A DNA stretch of 64,000 nt, taken from NCBI GenBank assembly GCA_016716565.1, contig JADJWC010000003.1:62001-126000 (forward strand), in the 5' to 3' direction. This document shows positions 33,507 to 43,423 of this stretch, in pieces. Both the position numbers and the translations under genes were made by a program. A model generated the notes under the pieces. The model saw nothing but the letters and a program-made list of their open reading frames with translations, did not search any database and was not told where the DNA came from. Every line of letters starts with the position of its first letter. The first letter of the stretch is position 1. The DNA comes from a bacterium (GTDB taxonomy: Bacteria > Bacteroidota > Ignavibacteria > Ignavibacteriales > Ignavibacteriaceae).

Positions 33507-36032
33507 TTGAAAACATTTATTTACATACTCTTAATTCTTTCTAGTGGATTTACTGTCGCACAGACAGGAAAACTCAAAGGAAAAGTTACTGATGGCTCAT
33601 CGGCTATTCCGTTTGTGAATATTATTATTATCGATACAAATTTTGGAACAGCAACCAAACTTGACGGTTCATATGAGATTACAGGAATCCCTGTCGGTAC
33701 ATATGAAGTACGCTATAGTGTTATTGGCTTTGATTCCAAAACATTTGATGTTGAAATAGGGTCAAACAAAATAACAGAATTAAACGTTGAATTATCCGCA
33801 AAAGCAATTGAATTACAGAGCGTTGAAGTCACGGATTTTCAAGTCCAGGATCAAAGAGATACAAGAACAAGCTTGATCGATTTAAATCCGCGAGACGCAA
33901 AAACTTTACCCGGTGCAGCAGAAGATGTTTTCAGAACACTTCAATCACTTCCGGGTGTTCTTGCCCCAAATGATTTTTCATCTCAGTTAATTGTCAGAGG
34001 AAGTGGTCCTGATCAGAATCTTATAATTCTTGATGATGTGGAAGTATTCAATCCATACAGACTTTATGGAGTAGTTAGTATGTTCAATCCGGATGCAGTT
34101 GATAATGTAAATCTGATTTCCGGAGGATTCCCTGCAAAATATGGCGACAGACTTTCTGCAGTACTTGATGTAACAAACAAAGAGGGAACCACGACAAAAT
34201 CACTTGCAGGTAATGTGAACATCTCAATCGTTGATGCTAATCTTGTGCTGGAAGGAAGAAATCCTTTCAACTTGAGAGGCAGCTGGCTTTTCAATACAAG
34301 GCGAACTTATTACGATCTTATAATTGAGCCGTTTGTAAAAAGTGCGGGACTAGTTGACGATAATACCAGCTTTCCCAACTTTTACGATTTGCAGGGAAAA
34401 CTTGTTATTGGTCCTTACAATGGTCATAAGTTTTTATTCAATGGAATTTTGTCGCGGGATGCGGTTAATGTAATGAGCGGAGAAGAAAGAGAAACTCCCG
34501 ATAGTGTAGGTGTATATAACATAACAAATAATGATCTTGTTTCTGCTGCATGGCATTTCGCTCCAAATCAAAATACATTAAACAAAGTCGTAGTCTCTTG
34601 GTACAAAAACAATGGAACAACAGATTTCGATTCACAAATTCTTGATCCTTCTCTTAATCGAAACGCATTTGAAAGTACAATTCCTGATACTTTAGCTCCG
34701 TATCTGTTAAGATTTTCTTTCGGCGGCGATTTTATCTATGAGAAATATTCAATCGATGATAAATTCACTTATATTCTGAAAGATCATATCATTGAAGCAG
34801 GTGTTGGTGCAGATTTTATGAAGACCACAGTTAATTTTACTTTTGATCTCGATGAACAGCTTGAAGCAGTATTAAATTCAAATCCACAGTTCAGATCTGC
34901 ACTTGACGATATTAAAGATGTGCAGTATTACAATCGTTACAGAGCATATGTTCAGGATAATTTCAGACTTTCAGAGAAGCTGACTTTTCAGCCAAGTCTA
35001 AGATTAGATTATTATAACATTCTTGAAAAAACATATTTAGCTCCGAGAATTTCAATGTCCTATGCTTTTAATGAGTTGACGACTCTTCGTGCTGTTTGGG
35101 GATTATATTATCAATCACCCGGATACGAAAAATTCTTTGACCAGGGAACACTTTATGACCTTTCGGACAAATACACTGAAAGCCTTGTTGCAGAAAGAGC
35201 AACGCACTATGTGCTCGGAATTGAAAGATGGCTGAGCGGTGAGTGGAGTGCAAGAGTTGAAGGCTATTACAAAGATTTTGATAATCTTTACAGACCTAAA
35301 AAACTTCAGGGAGACAGATTTTATACAGAACCAATTCCCGGAAAAGATCCAAGGTTTGCTTCCGGCTGGACTTTACCTGCAACATTTAGCGGAGATTCGT
35401 TGACGCAGATTCCGGTAAACTCTTCCTTTGGTGAAGCTTATGGTTTTGAGTTTTTCCTTTCTAAGAAAAATACTTTTTATGAGAGCAGATTTTCAGGCTG
35501 GGTTTCGTATGCATTGGCCTTTGCAAACAGGTATGAAAGTGGTATCAAATACCCATTTAATTTTGATCAAAGACATACCGTTAATGTCGTACTAAATTAT
35601 CAGCTTAATAGCTGGCTGGAGCTTGGAGTAAGATGGCAATACGGTTCTGGTTTTCCCATTAGTCAGCCTGCTGGTGTAAAGCCAAGAATCATTGTTGTTG
35701 ATCAGGATCTTGATGGAACGCCTGAAACACCTATCATCGCAACAAGAGAAATTAATAACGAAGGCGAGAATCCTGTTATTTTTGATGTTGATTTTGCCGA
35801 CAGAAAGCTAAACTCCCGAAAACCCGAATATCATCGTTTGGATTTTCGAATCAATGCATTTGCAAGTTGGTGGGATCTTGACTGGACTATCTATCTCGAT
35901 GTTGTTAACCTTTATAACCGTTCAAATGTGATCGGTTATGATTACTTTGTTGAAGAAAATCTCACACTCGGTAGAGAAACCACAACTATGTTACCAATTA
36001 TTCCAACACTTGGTTTCAGTGTAAGGTTTTAA
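33507..36032 (+). CDS. TonB-dependent outer-membrane receptor with carboxypeptidase-regulatory-like domain
   Basis: 841 residues starting at TTG 33507, which gives the signal peptide MKTFIYILLILSSGFTVAQ. Next is a CarboxypepD_reg-like domain (about 20-105: GKLKGKVTDGSSAIPFVNII, GIPVGTYEVRYSVIGF). Then comes a TonB plug (about 125-230: PGAAEDVFRTLQSLPGV, IVRGSGPDQNLIILDDVEVF, ISGGFPAKYGDRLSAVLDV) and a long barrel ending in PIIPTLGFSVRF. Such receptors import chelated metals, vitamins or glycans. No SusD partner is adjacent, so the substrate is open. Confidence 0.93.
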   Translation: MKTFIYILLILSSGFTVAQTGKLKGKVTDGSSAIPFVNIIIIDTNFGTATKLDGSYEITGIPVGTYEVRYSVIGFDSKTFDVEIGSNKITELNVELSAKAIELQSVEVTDFQVQDQRDTRTSLIDLNPRDAKTLPGAAEDVFRTLQSLPGVLAPNDFSSQLIVRGSGPDQNLIILDDVEVFNPYRLYGVVSMFNPDAVDNVNLISGGFPAKYGDRLSAVLDVTNKEGTTTKSLAGNVNISIVDANLVLEGRNPFNLRGSWLFNTRRTYYDLIIEPFVKSAGLVDDNTSFPNFYDLQGKLVIGPYNGHKFLFNGILSRDAVNVMSGEERETPDSVGVYNITNNDLVSAAWHFAPNQNTLNKVVVSWYKNNGTTDFDSQILDPSLNRNAFESTIPDTLAPYLLRFSFGGDFIYEKYSIDDKFTYILKDHIIEAGVGADFMKTTVNFTFDLDEQLEAVLNSNPQFRSALDDIKDVQYYNRYRAYVQDNFRLSEKLTFQPSLRLDYYNILEKTYLAPRISMSYAFNELTTLRAVWGLYYQSPGYEKFFDQGTLYDLSDKYTESLVAERATHYVLGIERWLSGEWSARVEGYYKDFDNLYRPKKLQGDRFYTEPIPGKDPRFASGWTLPATFSGDSLTQIPVNSSFGEAYGFEFFLSKKNTFYESRFSGWVSYALAFANRYESGIKYPFNFDQRHTVNVVLNYQLNSWLELGVRWQYGSGFPISQPAGVKPRIIVVDQDLDGTPETPIIATREINNEGENPVIFDVDFADRKLNSRKPEYHRLDFRINAFASWWDLDWTIYLDVVNLYNRSNVIGYDYFVEENLTLGRETTTMLPIIPTLGFSVRF

Positions 36033-36084
36033 TTCTTATTTTTCATATAGAAAAAAATCATAATTATACTCTCATTCATCCTCA

Positions 36085-36924
36085 ATGAAAAAATCCATCT
36101 TACTCTGGCTGATCGCATTTGTTCTTACTGTTCTGACTGCAGTTTATCAAAGAATGACGGGTCCTACATATCCAATTACCGGTGAAGCGGAAATCGGGAA
36201 TGAAATTGTTAATTATAAGCTGGACAGAAGTCATGGAGGTGAAGGCGATCATCAAATTGATATTGGGATCAAAGAAGAAAATATTAACGGATTTCTTGTC
36301 TGGAAAAGATATAAAACGAACGATGACTGGACGAAAGTTGAAATGATCAGACAGAATGGAAAATTAGTGGGCTATCTTCCGCATCAACCACCTGCAGGAA
36401 AATTAATATATCACGTCATCTTGCAGAAGAATAAAGAATCAATTGTAATTCCTGAAAAAGGAGAAGTCATTATCAGGTTTAAAGGTGATGTTCCTGCTGG
36501 ATTTTTAATTCCTCACATCATTTTTATTTTTGGGGCGATGCTGCTTTCCACAAGAACCGGACTTGAATATTTTAATGAAGGAAAAAAGTTTAAACCATTA
36601 ACCATCTTCACTTTTATTTTTGTAATTATTGGCGGATTCATTTTTGGACCGATTGTTCAGAAATATGCGTTCGGTGAATTCTGGACAGGATTTCCTTTTG
36701 GACACGATCTAACTGATAATAAAATTCTTGTTGGTTTTATCGGATGGCTGTTTGCACTTATTGCAATTTATAAATTCAAAAATCCAAAACGATGGAATGT
36801 ATTCGCTTCAATCCTGATGTTTGTAATATTTTTAATACCTCACAGTGTTCTTGGCTCAGAGCTTGATTATAATGAGCTTGATGCAAAAACAAATATTGAA
36901 AATCAATTTAATCCAGGTGAATAA
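36085..36924 (+). CDS. Membrane protein of unknown function
   Basis: 279 residues. One hydrophobic segment at the N-terminus (LLWLIAFVLTVLTAVYQ, 6-22) is followed by an extracytoplasmic beta-rich domain to about 145 and four or so further spans (PAGFLIPHIIFIFGAMLLST, FTFIFVIIGGFIFGPIV, VGFIGWLFALIAIY, FASILMFVIFLIPHSVLG). I recognise no family. The stop (TAA) is followed immediately by the TTG start of xseA, which implies co-translation with the exonuclease genes, although no functional link is evident. Confidence 0.7.
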   Translation: MKKSILLWLIAFVLTVLTAVYQRMTGPTYPITGEAEIGNEIVNYKLDRSHGGEGDHQIDIGIKEENINGFLVWKRYKTNDDWTKVEMIRQNGKLVGYLPHQPPAGKLIYHVILQKNKESIVIPEKGEVIIRFKGDVPAGFLIPHIIFIFGAMLLSTRTGLEYFNEGKKFKPLTIFTFIFVIIGGFIFGPIVQKYAFGEFWTGFPFGHDLTDNKILVGFIGWLFALIAIYKFKNPKRWNVFASILMFVIFLIPHSVLGSELDYNELDAKTNIENQFNPGE

Positions 36925-38106
36925 TTGGTCAACCAAATTCAAATATTAACTGTATCAGAATTAACAAAAGAGATTCGGAGAACTCTTGAAGAAAATTTTG
37001 AGCAGGTTTCTGTGATCGGTGAAATCTCAAACTTCAAAGCGCATATTTCTGGTCATTGGTATTTCAGTTTAAAAGATGCAGATGCAGTAATCAATTGCAC
37101 GATGTGGAAAGGATTTAATCAATATGTCTTCTTCACGCCGCAGGATGGAATGAAAATAATTGTGAGCGGTCGTCTTACAGTTTATCCTCCAAGAGGAAGT
37201 TATCAGCTTGATATTCGTTCAATGAAACCAGCAGGTCTTGGTGAATTGCAGGAAGCTTTCGAAAAATTAAAAAAGAAACTTGAAGCAGAAGGATTATTTG
37301 ATGAAAAATTTAAAAAACCAATCCCAACATTCCCGAAGAAAATTGGCATTGTAACTGCAATTGATGGTGCTGCATTCAAAGATTTGATAAGCGTTGCTGA
37401 AAGAAGATTTCCTCTTGTTGAAATTGTAATTGCTCCAGCAAGAGTTCAGGGCAGCGGAGCTGCCGAATCTATTGTTAACAGCATTAAACGATTGAACCAA
37501 AAACCGGATATTGATGTTATAATTATTGCCCGAGGAGGAGGCTCGATTGAAGATTTATGGGCTTTCAATGAAGAAATTGTAGCAAGGGCTATTTTCAAAT
37601 CAAGAATCCCGATAATTTCCGGTGTGGGACACGAAGTTGATTTTACCATCGCTGATTATGTTGCTGATCTTCGTGCACCAACACCTTCTGTTGCAATGGA
37701 ATTAGCAACTCCTGATGTGAGTGAGATTCAGAATTTTGTTTTACAGTTTTTATCAACATCATTACAAACTATTGATCAAATTATCGATGACAAAAAGGAA
37801 GATGTTGCCGCTTTCTCAGGATCGTATGGTTTTAAACTTCCAATGGACATGCTCGCTCGAAAAAATCAGCAGGTTGATTCTGCAGTTTCAAAAATAAATC
37901 ATAACATCCGGAAGCATTTAATGATTTACGATAACAGAATTTCCTTGCTTGCCAAATCACTTGAATCATACGATGTTCAGAGGGTTTTGAAGCGGGGTTT
38001 TGTTTTAGTGAAGCAGAACTCTAAATTTGTTACAAGGGCTTCAGTTTTTAATAAAGAAAATAAAGCTCACTTGAAATTTTATGATGGGGAAATAACGACC
38101 CGTTAA
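36925..38106 (+). CDS. xseA: Exodeoxyribonuclease VII large subunit
   Basis: 393 residues starting at TTG 36925 directly after the previous stop. ExoVII degrades single-stranded DNA from both ends. The N-terminal OB domain includes VIGEISNFKAHISGHWYFSLKD (about 25-46). The nuclease core has PTFPKKIGIVTAIDGAAFKD near 132-151, IIIARGGGSIEDLWAFNEE near 192-210 and SGVGHEVDFTIADYVADLRAPTPS near 232-255, all hallmark motifs. It is followed six bases later by xseB, the expected partner. Confidence 0.96.
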   Translation: MVNQIQILTVSELTKEIRRTLEENFEQVSVIGEISNFKAHISGHWYFSLKDADAVINCTMWKGFNQYVFFTPQDGMKIIVSGRLTVYPPRGSYQLDIRSMKPAGLGELQEAFEKLKKKLEAEGLFDEKFKKPIPTFPKKIGIVTAIDGAAFKDLISVAERRFPLVEIVIAPARVQGSGAAESIVNSIKRLNQKPDIDVIIIARGGGSIEDLWAFNEEIVARAIFKSRIPIISGVGHEVDFTIADYVADLRAPTPSVAMELATPDVSEIQNFVLQFLSTSLQTIDQIIDDKKEDVAAFSGSYGFKLPMDMLARKNQQVDSAVSKINHNIRKHLMIYDNRISLLAKSLESYDVQRVLKRGFVLVKQNSKFVTRASVFNKENKAHLKFYDGEITTR

Positions 38107-38112
38107 ATCTTT

Positions 38113-38340
38113 ATGACAAAGAAAAAAGCAAAAAGTAATTTTGAACAGGATTTCTCACGACTTGAAGAAATAAGCCGTATTCTTGAAGAAGATAATGTAG
38201 AATTGGAAGAAGCAATTTCTCTTTTTGAAGAAGGAGTGAAACTTTCAAAATCATGTTTGAAAACATTAAAAGAAGCTGAGCTAAAAATTACCGAGCTTAA
38301 AAGTGAGCTTGGCAAAATAACTGAAGCAGAAGAAGATTAA
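38113..38340 (+). CDS. xseB: Exodeoxyribonuclease VII small subunit
   Basis: 75 residues forming the two-helix XseB subunit: FEQDFSRLEEISRILEEDNV, LEEAISLFEEGVKLSKSCLK and LKEAELKITELKSELG follow the family pattern closely. It binds along the large-subunit coiled coil to make the active enzyme. It lies six bases after xseA and 30 bases before dxs, in line with the frequent xseAB-dxs arrangement of many bacteria. Confidence 0.95.
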   Translation: MTKKKAKSNFEQDFSRLEEISRILEEDNVELEEAISLFEEGVKLSKSCLKTLKEAELKITELKSELGKITEAEED

Positions 38341-38370
38341 TTTGGTATAGCAAGGAGGATTATCCTTTAA

Positions 38371-40290
38371 ATGAATGATGAACAAAAATATCCGGTTCTT
38401 TCAAAAGTAAATTATCCCTCAGATATCCGTCAGCTTTCATTACCGCAATTGAAGCAGCTGTGCACTGATATTCGCGAATATATGGTTGATACTATTTCTG
38501 AAATCGGTGGACATTTCGGCGGCGGACTCGGTACGGTTGAACTGACAGTAGCTATACATAAAGTATTCAATACTCCGCACGATCTTGTTGTCTGGGATAC
38601 CGGTCACCAGGCATACCCGCATAAAATTCTAACAGGAAGAAAAGAAGCCTTAAATAAAATTCGTCAGTTGGGAGGCATCAGCGGATTTTTAAAACGCTCC
38701 GAGAGCGAGTACGATGCATTCGGTGCGGGACATGCTTCTACTTCAATATCTGCTGCATTGGGAATGGCGACAGCAAAAGAACACACTAAAGTCGATAAAA
38801 AAGTTGTTGCAGTTATTGGTGATGGTGCAATGACAGGTGGTATGGCATACGAAGCAATGAATAATTCAGGTGTATTGAAAACTGATCTCATCGTTGTGTT
38901 GAATGATAACAATATGTCCATTGCTCCAAATGTTTGGCAGATATCAAATTATTTTACGGAAATGATATCTCATCCCGACTACAATAAATTCAAAGGACAA
39001 ATCTGGGATCTGACAGGTAAACTTGATCAGTTCGGAGACAGAATGAGAAAAATTGCTGTCAGACTTGAGCATGGAATTAAAGCAGTTATAACTCCGGGTA
39101 TGCTTTTCGAAGCATTGGGCTTTAGATATTTTGGTCCTGTCAATGGTCACAATCTTCACCAGACTATTAAAATATTCGAGCAGGTAAAAGATTTAAAAGG
39201 TCCAATTCTGATCCACGCAATAACACAAAAGGGCAAAGGATATAAACCGGCTGAAAGTCACATTCAAAGACTTCATGCATCAACTCCTTTCGATAAATTG
39301 ACAGGTCAAGCTCATAAAAAAGCAAATGAGCCTGTTGCTTACACAAAAATTTTCGGTAATTCTCTTGTTGAAATCATCGAGAAGAATCCAAAGGTAGTTG
39401 GAATCACTGCTGCTATGCCTGATGGAACCGGACTTGATATTCTGAAAGAAAAAATTCCATCAAACTATTATGATGTTGGTATAGCAGAAGAACATGCCGT
39501 AACATTTGCTGCGGGACTTTCTACGCAGGGAATAATTCCTGTTATTGCTATTTATTCAACATTTCTGCAGAGAGCGATCGATCAGATAATTCACGATGTA
39601 GCTCTTCAAAAATTACACGTTGTTTTTGTTCTTGACAGAGCAGGATTGGTTGGCGCAGATGGTCCAACCCATCATGGAACATTCGATCTAGCTTACTTAA
39701 GAATAATTCCCGGAATGGTGATAATGGCTCCGAAAGATGAAGCCGAATTACGGAATATGGTTTACACTGCCATTGAACATTGTGAAGGTCCGGTTGCTGT
39801 TCGATATCCGAGAGGTTCTGCCCTCGGGGTAAATCTGGAACCAGGTTTTAGAAAGATTGAAATCGGCAAAGCGGAAAAGCTGACAGATGGAGATGATATC
39901 GCAATACTTGCTGTTGGTTCGATGGTTAACTATACTCAAAAAGCCGCTGCATTACTTAAAGAAAATGGTATTAATGCTGAACTAATTAATATGAGATTTA
40001 TAAAGCCACTTGATGAGCAAATGCTTGACGAGGTTGCCGTTAAGCATGAAAAGATTGTTACTATCGAAGAGAATAATCTGCCCGGTGGTTTTGGTTCTGC
40101 AGTTTCAGAATATTTCATTGATAAAAATTATAAGAATGATTTTCTTCGCATTGGCATTCCCGATAAATTCATCGATCACGGAACACAAGCTGAACTTCAT
40201 AAGCAAATTTCGATTGACCCAATGGGCATCGTATCACAGATCACATCATTCCTGAAAAATACCAAGTCAACCGAGAAAGTATCTTACTAA
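38371..40290 (+). CDS. dxs: 1-deoxy-D-xylulose-5-phosphate synthase
   Basis: 639 residues. This thiamine-diphosphate enzyme joins pyruvate and glyceraldehyde 3-phosphate to form DXP for isoprenoids, thiamine and vitamin B6. The TPP-binding motif is GDGAMTGGMAYEAMNNSG near 150-167, with HSHP-region equivalents WDTGHQAYPHKILTGR near 75-90. The transketolase Pyr domain holds GIAEEHAVTFAAGL and DRAGLVGADGPTHHG. A strong AAGGAGGA lies 12 bases before the ATG. DXP also feeds PdxJ at 148. Its stop codon overlaps the next start (TAATG). Confidence 0.97.
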   Translation: MNDEQKYPVLSKVNYPSDIRQLSLPQLKQLCTDIREYMVDTISEIGGHFGGGLGTVELTVAIHKVFNTPHDLVVWDTGHQAYPHKILTGRKEALNKIRQLGGISGFLKRSESEYDAFGAGHASTSISAALGMATAKEHTKVDKKVVAVIGDGAMTGGMAYEAMNNSGVLKTDLIVVLNDNNMSIAPNVWQISNYFTEMISHPDYNKFKGQIWDLTGKLDQFGDRMRKIAVRLEHGIKAVITPGMLFEALGFRYFGPVNGHNLHQTIKIFEQVKDLKGPILIHAITQKGKGYKPAESHIQRLHASTPFDKLTGQAHKKANEPVAYTKIFGNSLVEIIEKNPKVVGITAAMPDGTGLDILKEKIPSNYYDVGIAEEHAVTFAAGLSTQGIIPVIAIYSTFLQRAIDQIIHDVALQKLHVVFVLDRAGLVGADGPTHHGTFDLAYLRIIPGMVIMAPKDEAELRNMVYTAIEHCEGPVAVRYPRGSALGVNLEPGFRKIEIGKAEKLTDGDDIAILAVGSMVNYTQKAAALLKENGINAELINMRFIKPLDEQMLDEVAVKHEKIVTIEENNLPGGFGSAVSEYFIDKNYKNDFLRIGIPDKFIDHGTQAELHKQISIDPMGIVSQITSFLKNTKSTEKVSY

Positions 40291-41297
40291 TGGAAAAAAC
40301 GAAAGTTGCTGTCGTTGGACTTGGAAGTGTTGCACAAATGGTTCATCTTCCTAACCTGATGAAAATCAAAAACGCAGAGGTAACTTCTGTAGCGGAGATA
40401 AATAAAAACCGATTGCATTCTGTTGCAGATAAATATAACATTAAGAAAAGATATACTAACTATACCGATCTGCTCAAAAACAATGAAGTTGATGCAGTTA
40501 TTATTTCAACACCCACTCATCTTCACAAACAGATGGCAATTGATTGTCTGAATGCTGGTAAAGATGTTCTTGTTGAAAAACCACTTGCCCGAAACAGTGA
40601 AGAGGGTAAAGCAATCGTTGATTGTGCGATTAAGAATAACAGAAAACTTATGGTTGGAATGAATTTGCGTTATAGACCAGATTGTATGTTAATAAGGAGT
40701 CTTATTGATGCAGGTGATATCGGAAATCCTTTTTATATTAAGTGTGGATGGATAAGAAAGCAGAGCAGTTCCGAAAAATGGTTTAACAAAAGGGAAGAGG
40801 CCGGCGGAGGAGTGATTCTTGACCTTGGTGTTAATCTGATTGATTTAGCCCTGTGGTTAGCAGATTATCCGAAAGCATTATCAGTCTCAACAAAAAATTA
40901 CTACCATCGTTCAGGCAAACTTGAGGATACATCAATCAGCTTTATAAGATGCGAAAAGTCGGTAACAATCAGTATTGAAGCGAGCTGGAGCCTATCTGAG
41001 GAGAAAGATATTTTTTATGCGAACGTCTACGGCACAAAAGGATCGATAGGTGCAAATCCTTTCAAACTTATAAAAGTTTATGACGATGAGCATATTGATC
41101 TCGGCTCAACTTACAATGATTCACCGACTGAGGCATTTAAAAAATCTTACCTGAATGAATTAAAAAGTTTTATCGGTGCAATTCGAGGACTTAATCCTAT
41201 CTTTTCATCCGGTGATGAAGCAATTCAAATGCTGACTATTGCTGAATCGATGTATCAATCCGCCGAAAAGGATAAAGAAATTAAAATAGCATTCTAA
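40290..41297 (+). CDS. Gfo/Idh/MocA-family oxidoreductase
   Basis: 335 residues, predicted NAD(P)-dependent sugar or inositol-type dehydrogenase. The Rossmann start is VAVVGLGSVAQMVHLPNLMK (7-26). The family motif DVLVEKPLARNSEEG (about 92-106) includes the EKP catalytic-site lysine, followed by MVGMNLRYRPD and GWIRKQSSSEKWFNK. The aligned C-terminal beta domain follows. The substrate cannot be told from sequence. The ATG overlaps the dxs stop, so the two are translationally coupled. Confidence 0.92.
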   Translation: MEKTKVAVVGLGSVAQMVHLPNLMKIKNAEVTSVAEINKNRLHSVADKYNIKKRYTNYTDLLKNNEVDAVIISTPTHLHKQMAIDCLNAGKDVLVEKPLARNSEEGKAIVDCAIKNNRKLMVGMNLRYRPDCMLIRSLIDAGDIGNPFYIKCGWIRKQSSSEKWFNKREEAGGGVILDLGVNLIDLALWLADYPKALSVSTKNYYHRSGKLEDTSISFIRCEKSVTISIEASWSLSEEKDIFYANVYGTKGSIGANPFKLIKVYDDEHIDLGSTYNDSPTEAFKKSYLNELKSFIGAIRGLNPIFSSGDEAIQMLTIAESMYQSAEKDKEIKIAF

Positions 41298-41298
41298 T

Positions 41299-41988
41299 AT
41301 GACCAGAATTTTACTTGTTGATGATGAGCCGGATATACTTGAATTTTTGAAATATAATCTTGAGCAGGAAGAATTTGAAGTTTTAACGAGTACTAACGGT
41401 AGAGATGCGCTTAAAAAAATCACTCAGAAACCTGATTTAATAGTACTCGACATTATGATGCCGGAAATGGATGGTTTTGAACTTCAAAAGCAAATTAAAG
41501 ATCACAAAGAGTATCAGCAAATTCCCATAATTTTTCTTACAGCTAAATCGGGTGAAACCGATGAAATTAAAGGGCTGGATCTCGGTGCAAGTGATTATAT
41601 ACAGAAACCAATCTCACCGAAAAAATTAATATCACGTATCAAAGCAAATTTGAGAAAGTCAGCTACTGATGACAAAAAAGCAAAACCAATTGCAGAGTTG
41701 AAAATCGGTCCTCTAATAATTGACGTAGAACAATTTATAATTAAAGTTGATAACAAGAAGAAATTTTTTCCAAGGAAAGAATTTCAGCTATTATACTTCC
41801 TTGCAAGTAATCCCGGTAAAGTAATGAACAGGGAAACTTTGTTGAAAGAAATCTGGGGTAATGATGTATTTGTTGTAGATCGCACGATTGATGTCCACAT
41901 TAGAAAAGTCCGTGAAAAACTTGGCAAACATTCTGAAATAATTGAGACAATAAAAGGTGTTGGATACAGATTCAAACTCGACCAGTAA
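41299..41988 (+). CDS. PhoB-like response regulator
   Basis: 229 residues. Receiver domain 1-115: acidic pocket DDE near 8-10, phospho-acceptor D51 in VLDIMMPEMDG, and conserved Lys in FLTAKSGETDE. The OmpR/PhoB winged-helix DNA-binding domain (about 130-228) includes FPRKEFQLLYFLASNPGKVMNRETLLKEIWG and RTIDVHIRKVREKLG. It is followed by the paired kinase, overlapping it by 32 bases. Targets are unknown. Confidence 0.95.
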   Translation: MTRILLVDDEPDILEFLKYNLEQEEFEVLTSTNGRDALKKITQKPDLIVLDIMMPEMDGFELQKQIKDHKEYQQIPIIFLTAKSGETDEIKGLDLGASDYIQKPISPKKLISRIKANLRKSATDDKKAKPIAELKIGPLIIDVEQFIIKVDNKKKFFPRKEFQLLYFLASNPGKVMNRETLLKEIWGNDVFVVDRTIDVHIRKVREKLGKHSEIIETIKGVGYRFKLDQ

Positions 41989-43006
41989 ATTCTTTTCTTA
42001 CCTATCATCCTCCCTGGTTTACTACAGAGAGTTTTTATTCTTTAACGTACTTTTTATTGCAGTTATATTTTTACTCACATGGGATATATCATTACTTCCG
42101 GCATCAATTATTTCAATTATCGTTATTGATGTTTCGGCACTTTACCTCATTGGAAGACGTCGCAACAAAGAACTTGATGAAATAAAAACCATCATCAATA
42201 ATATCAGGAAGAATAAATACAATAGTGAAGATGAGATACTGCTTGGCTCAAACCTTTTGTCATTACAAAAAGCAATCAAGAAAATGTTTAAGAAGGAAAA
42301 AAGCGATATAGAATATCTTCAGCGGTTGCAGAAAATGAGATCGCAATTTCTTGCGAATGTTTCCCACGAATTGAGAACTCCAATATTCGCAATACAGGGT
42401 TACATTGAGACTTTATTGAACGGTGCTATAAATGATAAAAATGTGAATATGCACTTTCTCCAGAAAGCGAACCAGAATACAATTTCGTTGAGCAATTTAT
42501 TAAATGATTTGATTGACATTTCAATGATTGAATCCGGTGAGATGAGAATGAGCTTTAGATACTTCAAGATTAACGATCTCATCAGCCAGGTTGTTCAAGA
42601 GAATAAACAGGCAGCGGAATCGAAAAACTTATCACTGATTTTCTATCCGGCAAAAGATGATCTGGAGGTATTCGGTGACAAGGAAAAACTGAAACAGGTT
42701 TTAGTCAATTTGATTCTTAATGCAGTCAAATACACTGAAAAAGGAAAAATTGAAGTTCTTGTTGAAGAGGAAATAAAACACGCAAAAGTAATTGTGAGAG
42801 ATACAGGAATCGGCATTCCCGAAAATTATCTGGACAGAATATTTGAAAGATTTTTCCGTATCGACAAAGCTCGTTCTCGTGCTGAAGGAGGAACCGGACT
42901 TGGATTAGCGATTGTCAAACATATCATTGAAGCTCATAATTCCAAAGTTACCGTGACAAGTATGGTTGGTCAGGGGAGTGAGTTCTCGTTTTTGCTCAAA
43001 AAATGA
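41957..43006 (+). CDS. PhoR-like sensor histidine kinase
   Basis: 349 residues from GTG 41957 (TTG 41960 also possible), overlapping the regulator gene. Two membrane spans (about 30-60) are separated by a very short loop, so there is little external sensing domain. HisKA box has the phospho-acceptor H137 in FLANVSHELRTP. The ATPase domain contains VLVNLILNAVKYTEKGK (N box), VIVRDTGIGIPENYLDRIFERF (G1/F boxes) and GGTGLGLAIVKHIIEAH (G2). Together with the adjacent PhoB-like regulator it forms a two-component system of unknown signal. Confidence 0.94.
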   Translation: MLDTDSNSTSKFFSYLSSSLVYYREFLFFNVLFIAVIFLLTWDISLLPASIISIIVIDVSALYLIGRRRNKELDEIKTIINNIRKNKYNSEDEILLGSNLLSLQKAIKKMFKKEKSDIEYLQRLQKMRSQFLANVSHELRTPIFAIQGYIETLLNGAINDKNVNMHFLQKANQNTISLSNLLNDLIDISMIESGEMRMSFRYFKINDLISQVVQENKQAAESKNLSLIFYPAKDDLEVFGDKEKLKQVLVNLILNAVKYTEKGKIEVLVEEEIKHAKVIVRDTGIGIPENYLDRIFERFFRIDKARSRAEGGTGLGLAIVKHIIEAHNSKVTVTSMVGQGSEFSFLLKK

Positions 43007-43036
43007 GTTATTTAAGCAAATTGTTTAACTCAGGGA

Positions 43037-43067
43037 TTGACATAGAAGCCATCTTTACATAGATTTG
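43037..43067 (+). promoter_or_regulatory. Bacteroidota-type promoter for rplU-rpmA
   Basis: TTG (43037-43039, within TTGACA), exactly 20 bases, then TAGATTTG (43060-43067), a perfect TAnnTTTG box. The rplU start lies 34 bases further on. Ribosomal-protein genes need strong promoters, which makes this a good model site for this genome. Confidence 0.8.
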
Positions 43068-43100
43068 TGCCTCAAAAATTTTAAAGATTAAAGGCTTATA

Positions 43101-43409
43101 ATGTTTGCAATTGTAAATATTCTGGGTGACCAGATAAAGGTTCTTGAAAACAATAAATATTATGTTCCAAGATTAAAAGAGAAGGTTGATTCAGAAGTGA
43201 CTTTTAGCTCTGTCCTTATGGGAGGAGATTCTAAAGGTGTTAAGATCGGAACACCGGAAGTTAAAGGGGCGAAAGTAACAGCCAGGGTTTTGGAACATAT
43301 AAAAGATGATAAAATTATTGTTTTCAAGAAAAAGATTAGAAAGAGTTATAAGAAAAAAGCTGGTCACAGACAGCAGTACACAAAAATTGAAGTTTTAAAG
43401 ATTTCGTAG
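43101..43409 (+). CDS. rplU: 50S ribosomal protein L21
   Basis: 102 residues, the normal L21 length. It starts MFAIVNILGDQIKVLENNKY and ends with the basic KKKIRKSYKKKAGHRQQYTKIEVLKI segment typical of L21, which contacts 23S rRNA and protein L20. It is directly upstream of rpmA (L27), the near-universal bacterial rplU-rpmA arrangement, and is preceded by the TTG-N20-TAGATTTG promoter. Small divergences from the most common family consensus occur in the N-terminal half but do not affect the assignment. Confidence 0.97.
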   Translation: MFAIVNILGDQIKVLENNKYYVPRLKEKVDSEVTFSSVLMGGDSKGVKIGTPEVKGAKVTARVLEHIKDDKIIVFKKKIRKSYKKKAGHRQQYTKIEVLKIS

Positions 43410-43423
43410 AAGGGAATTAAGTC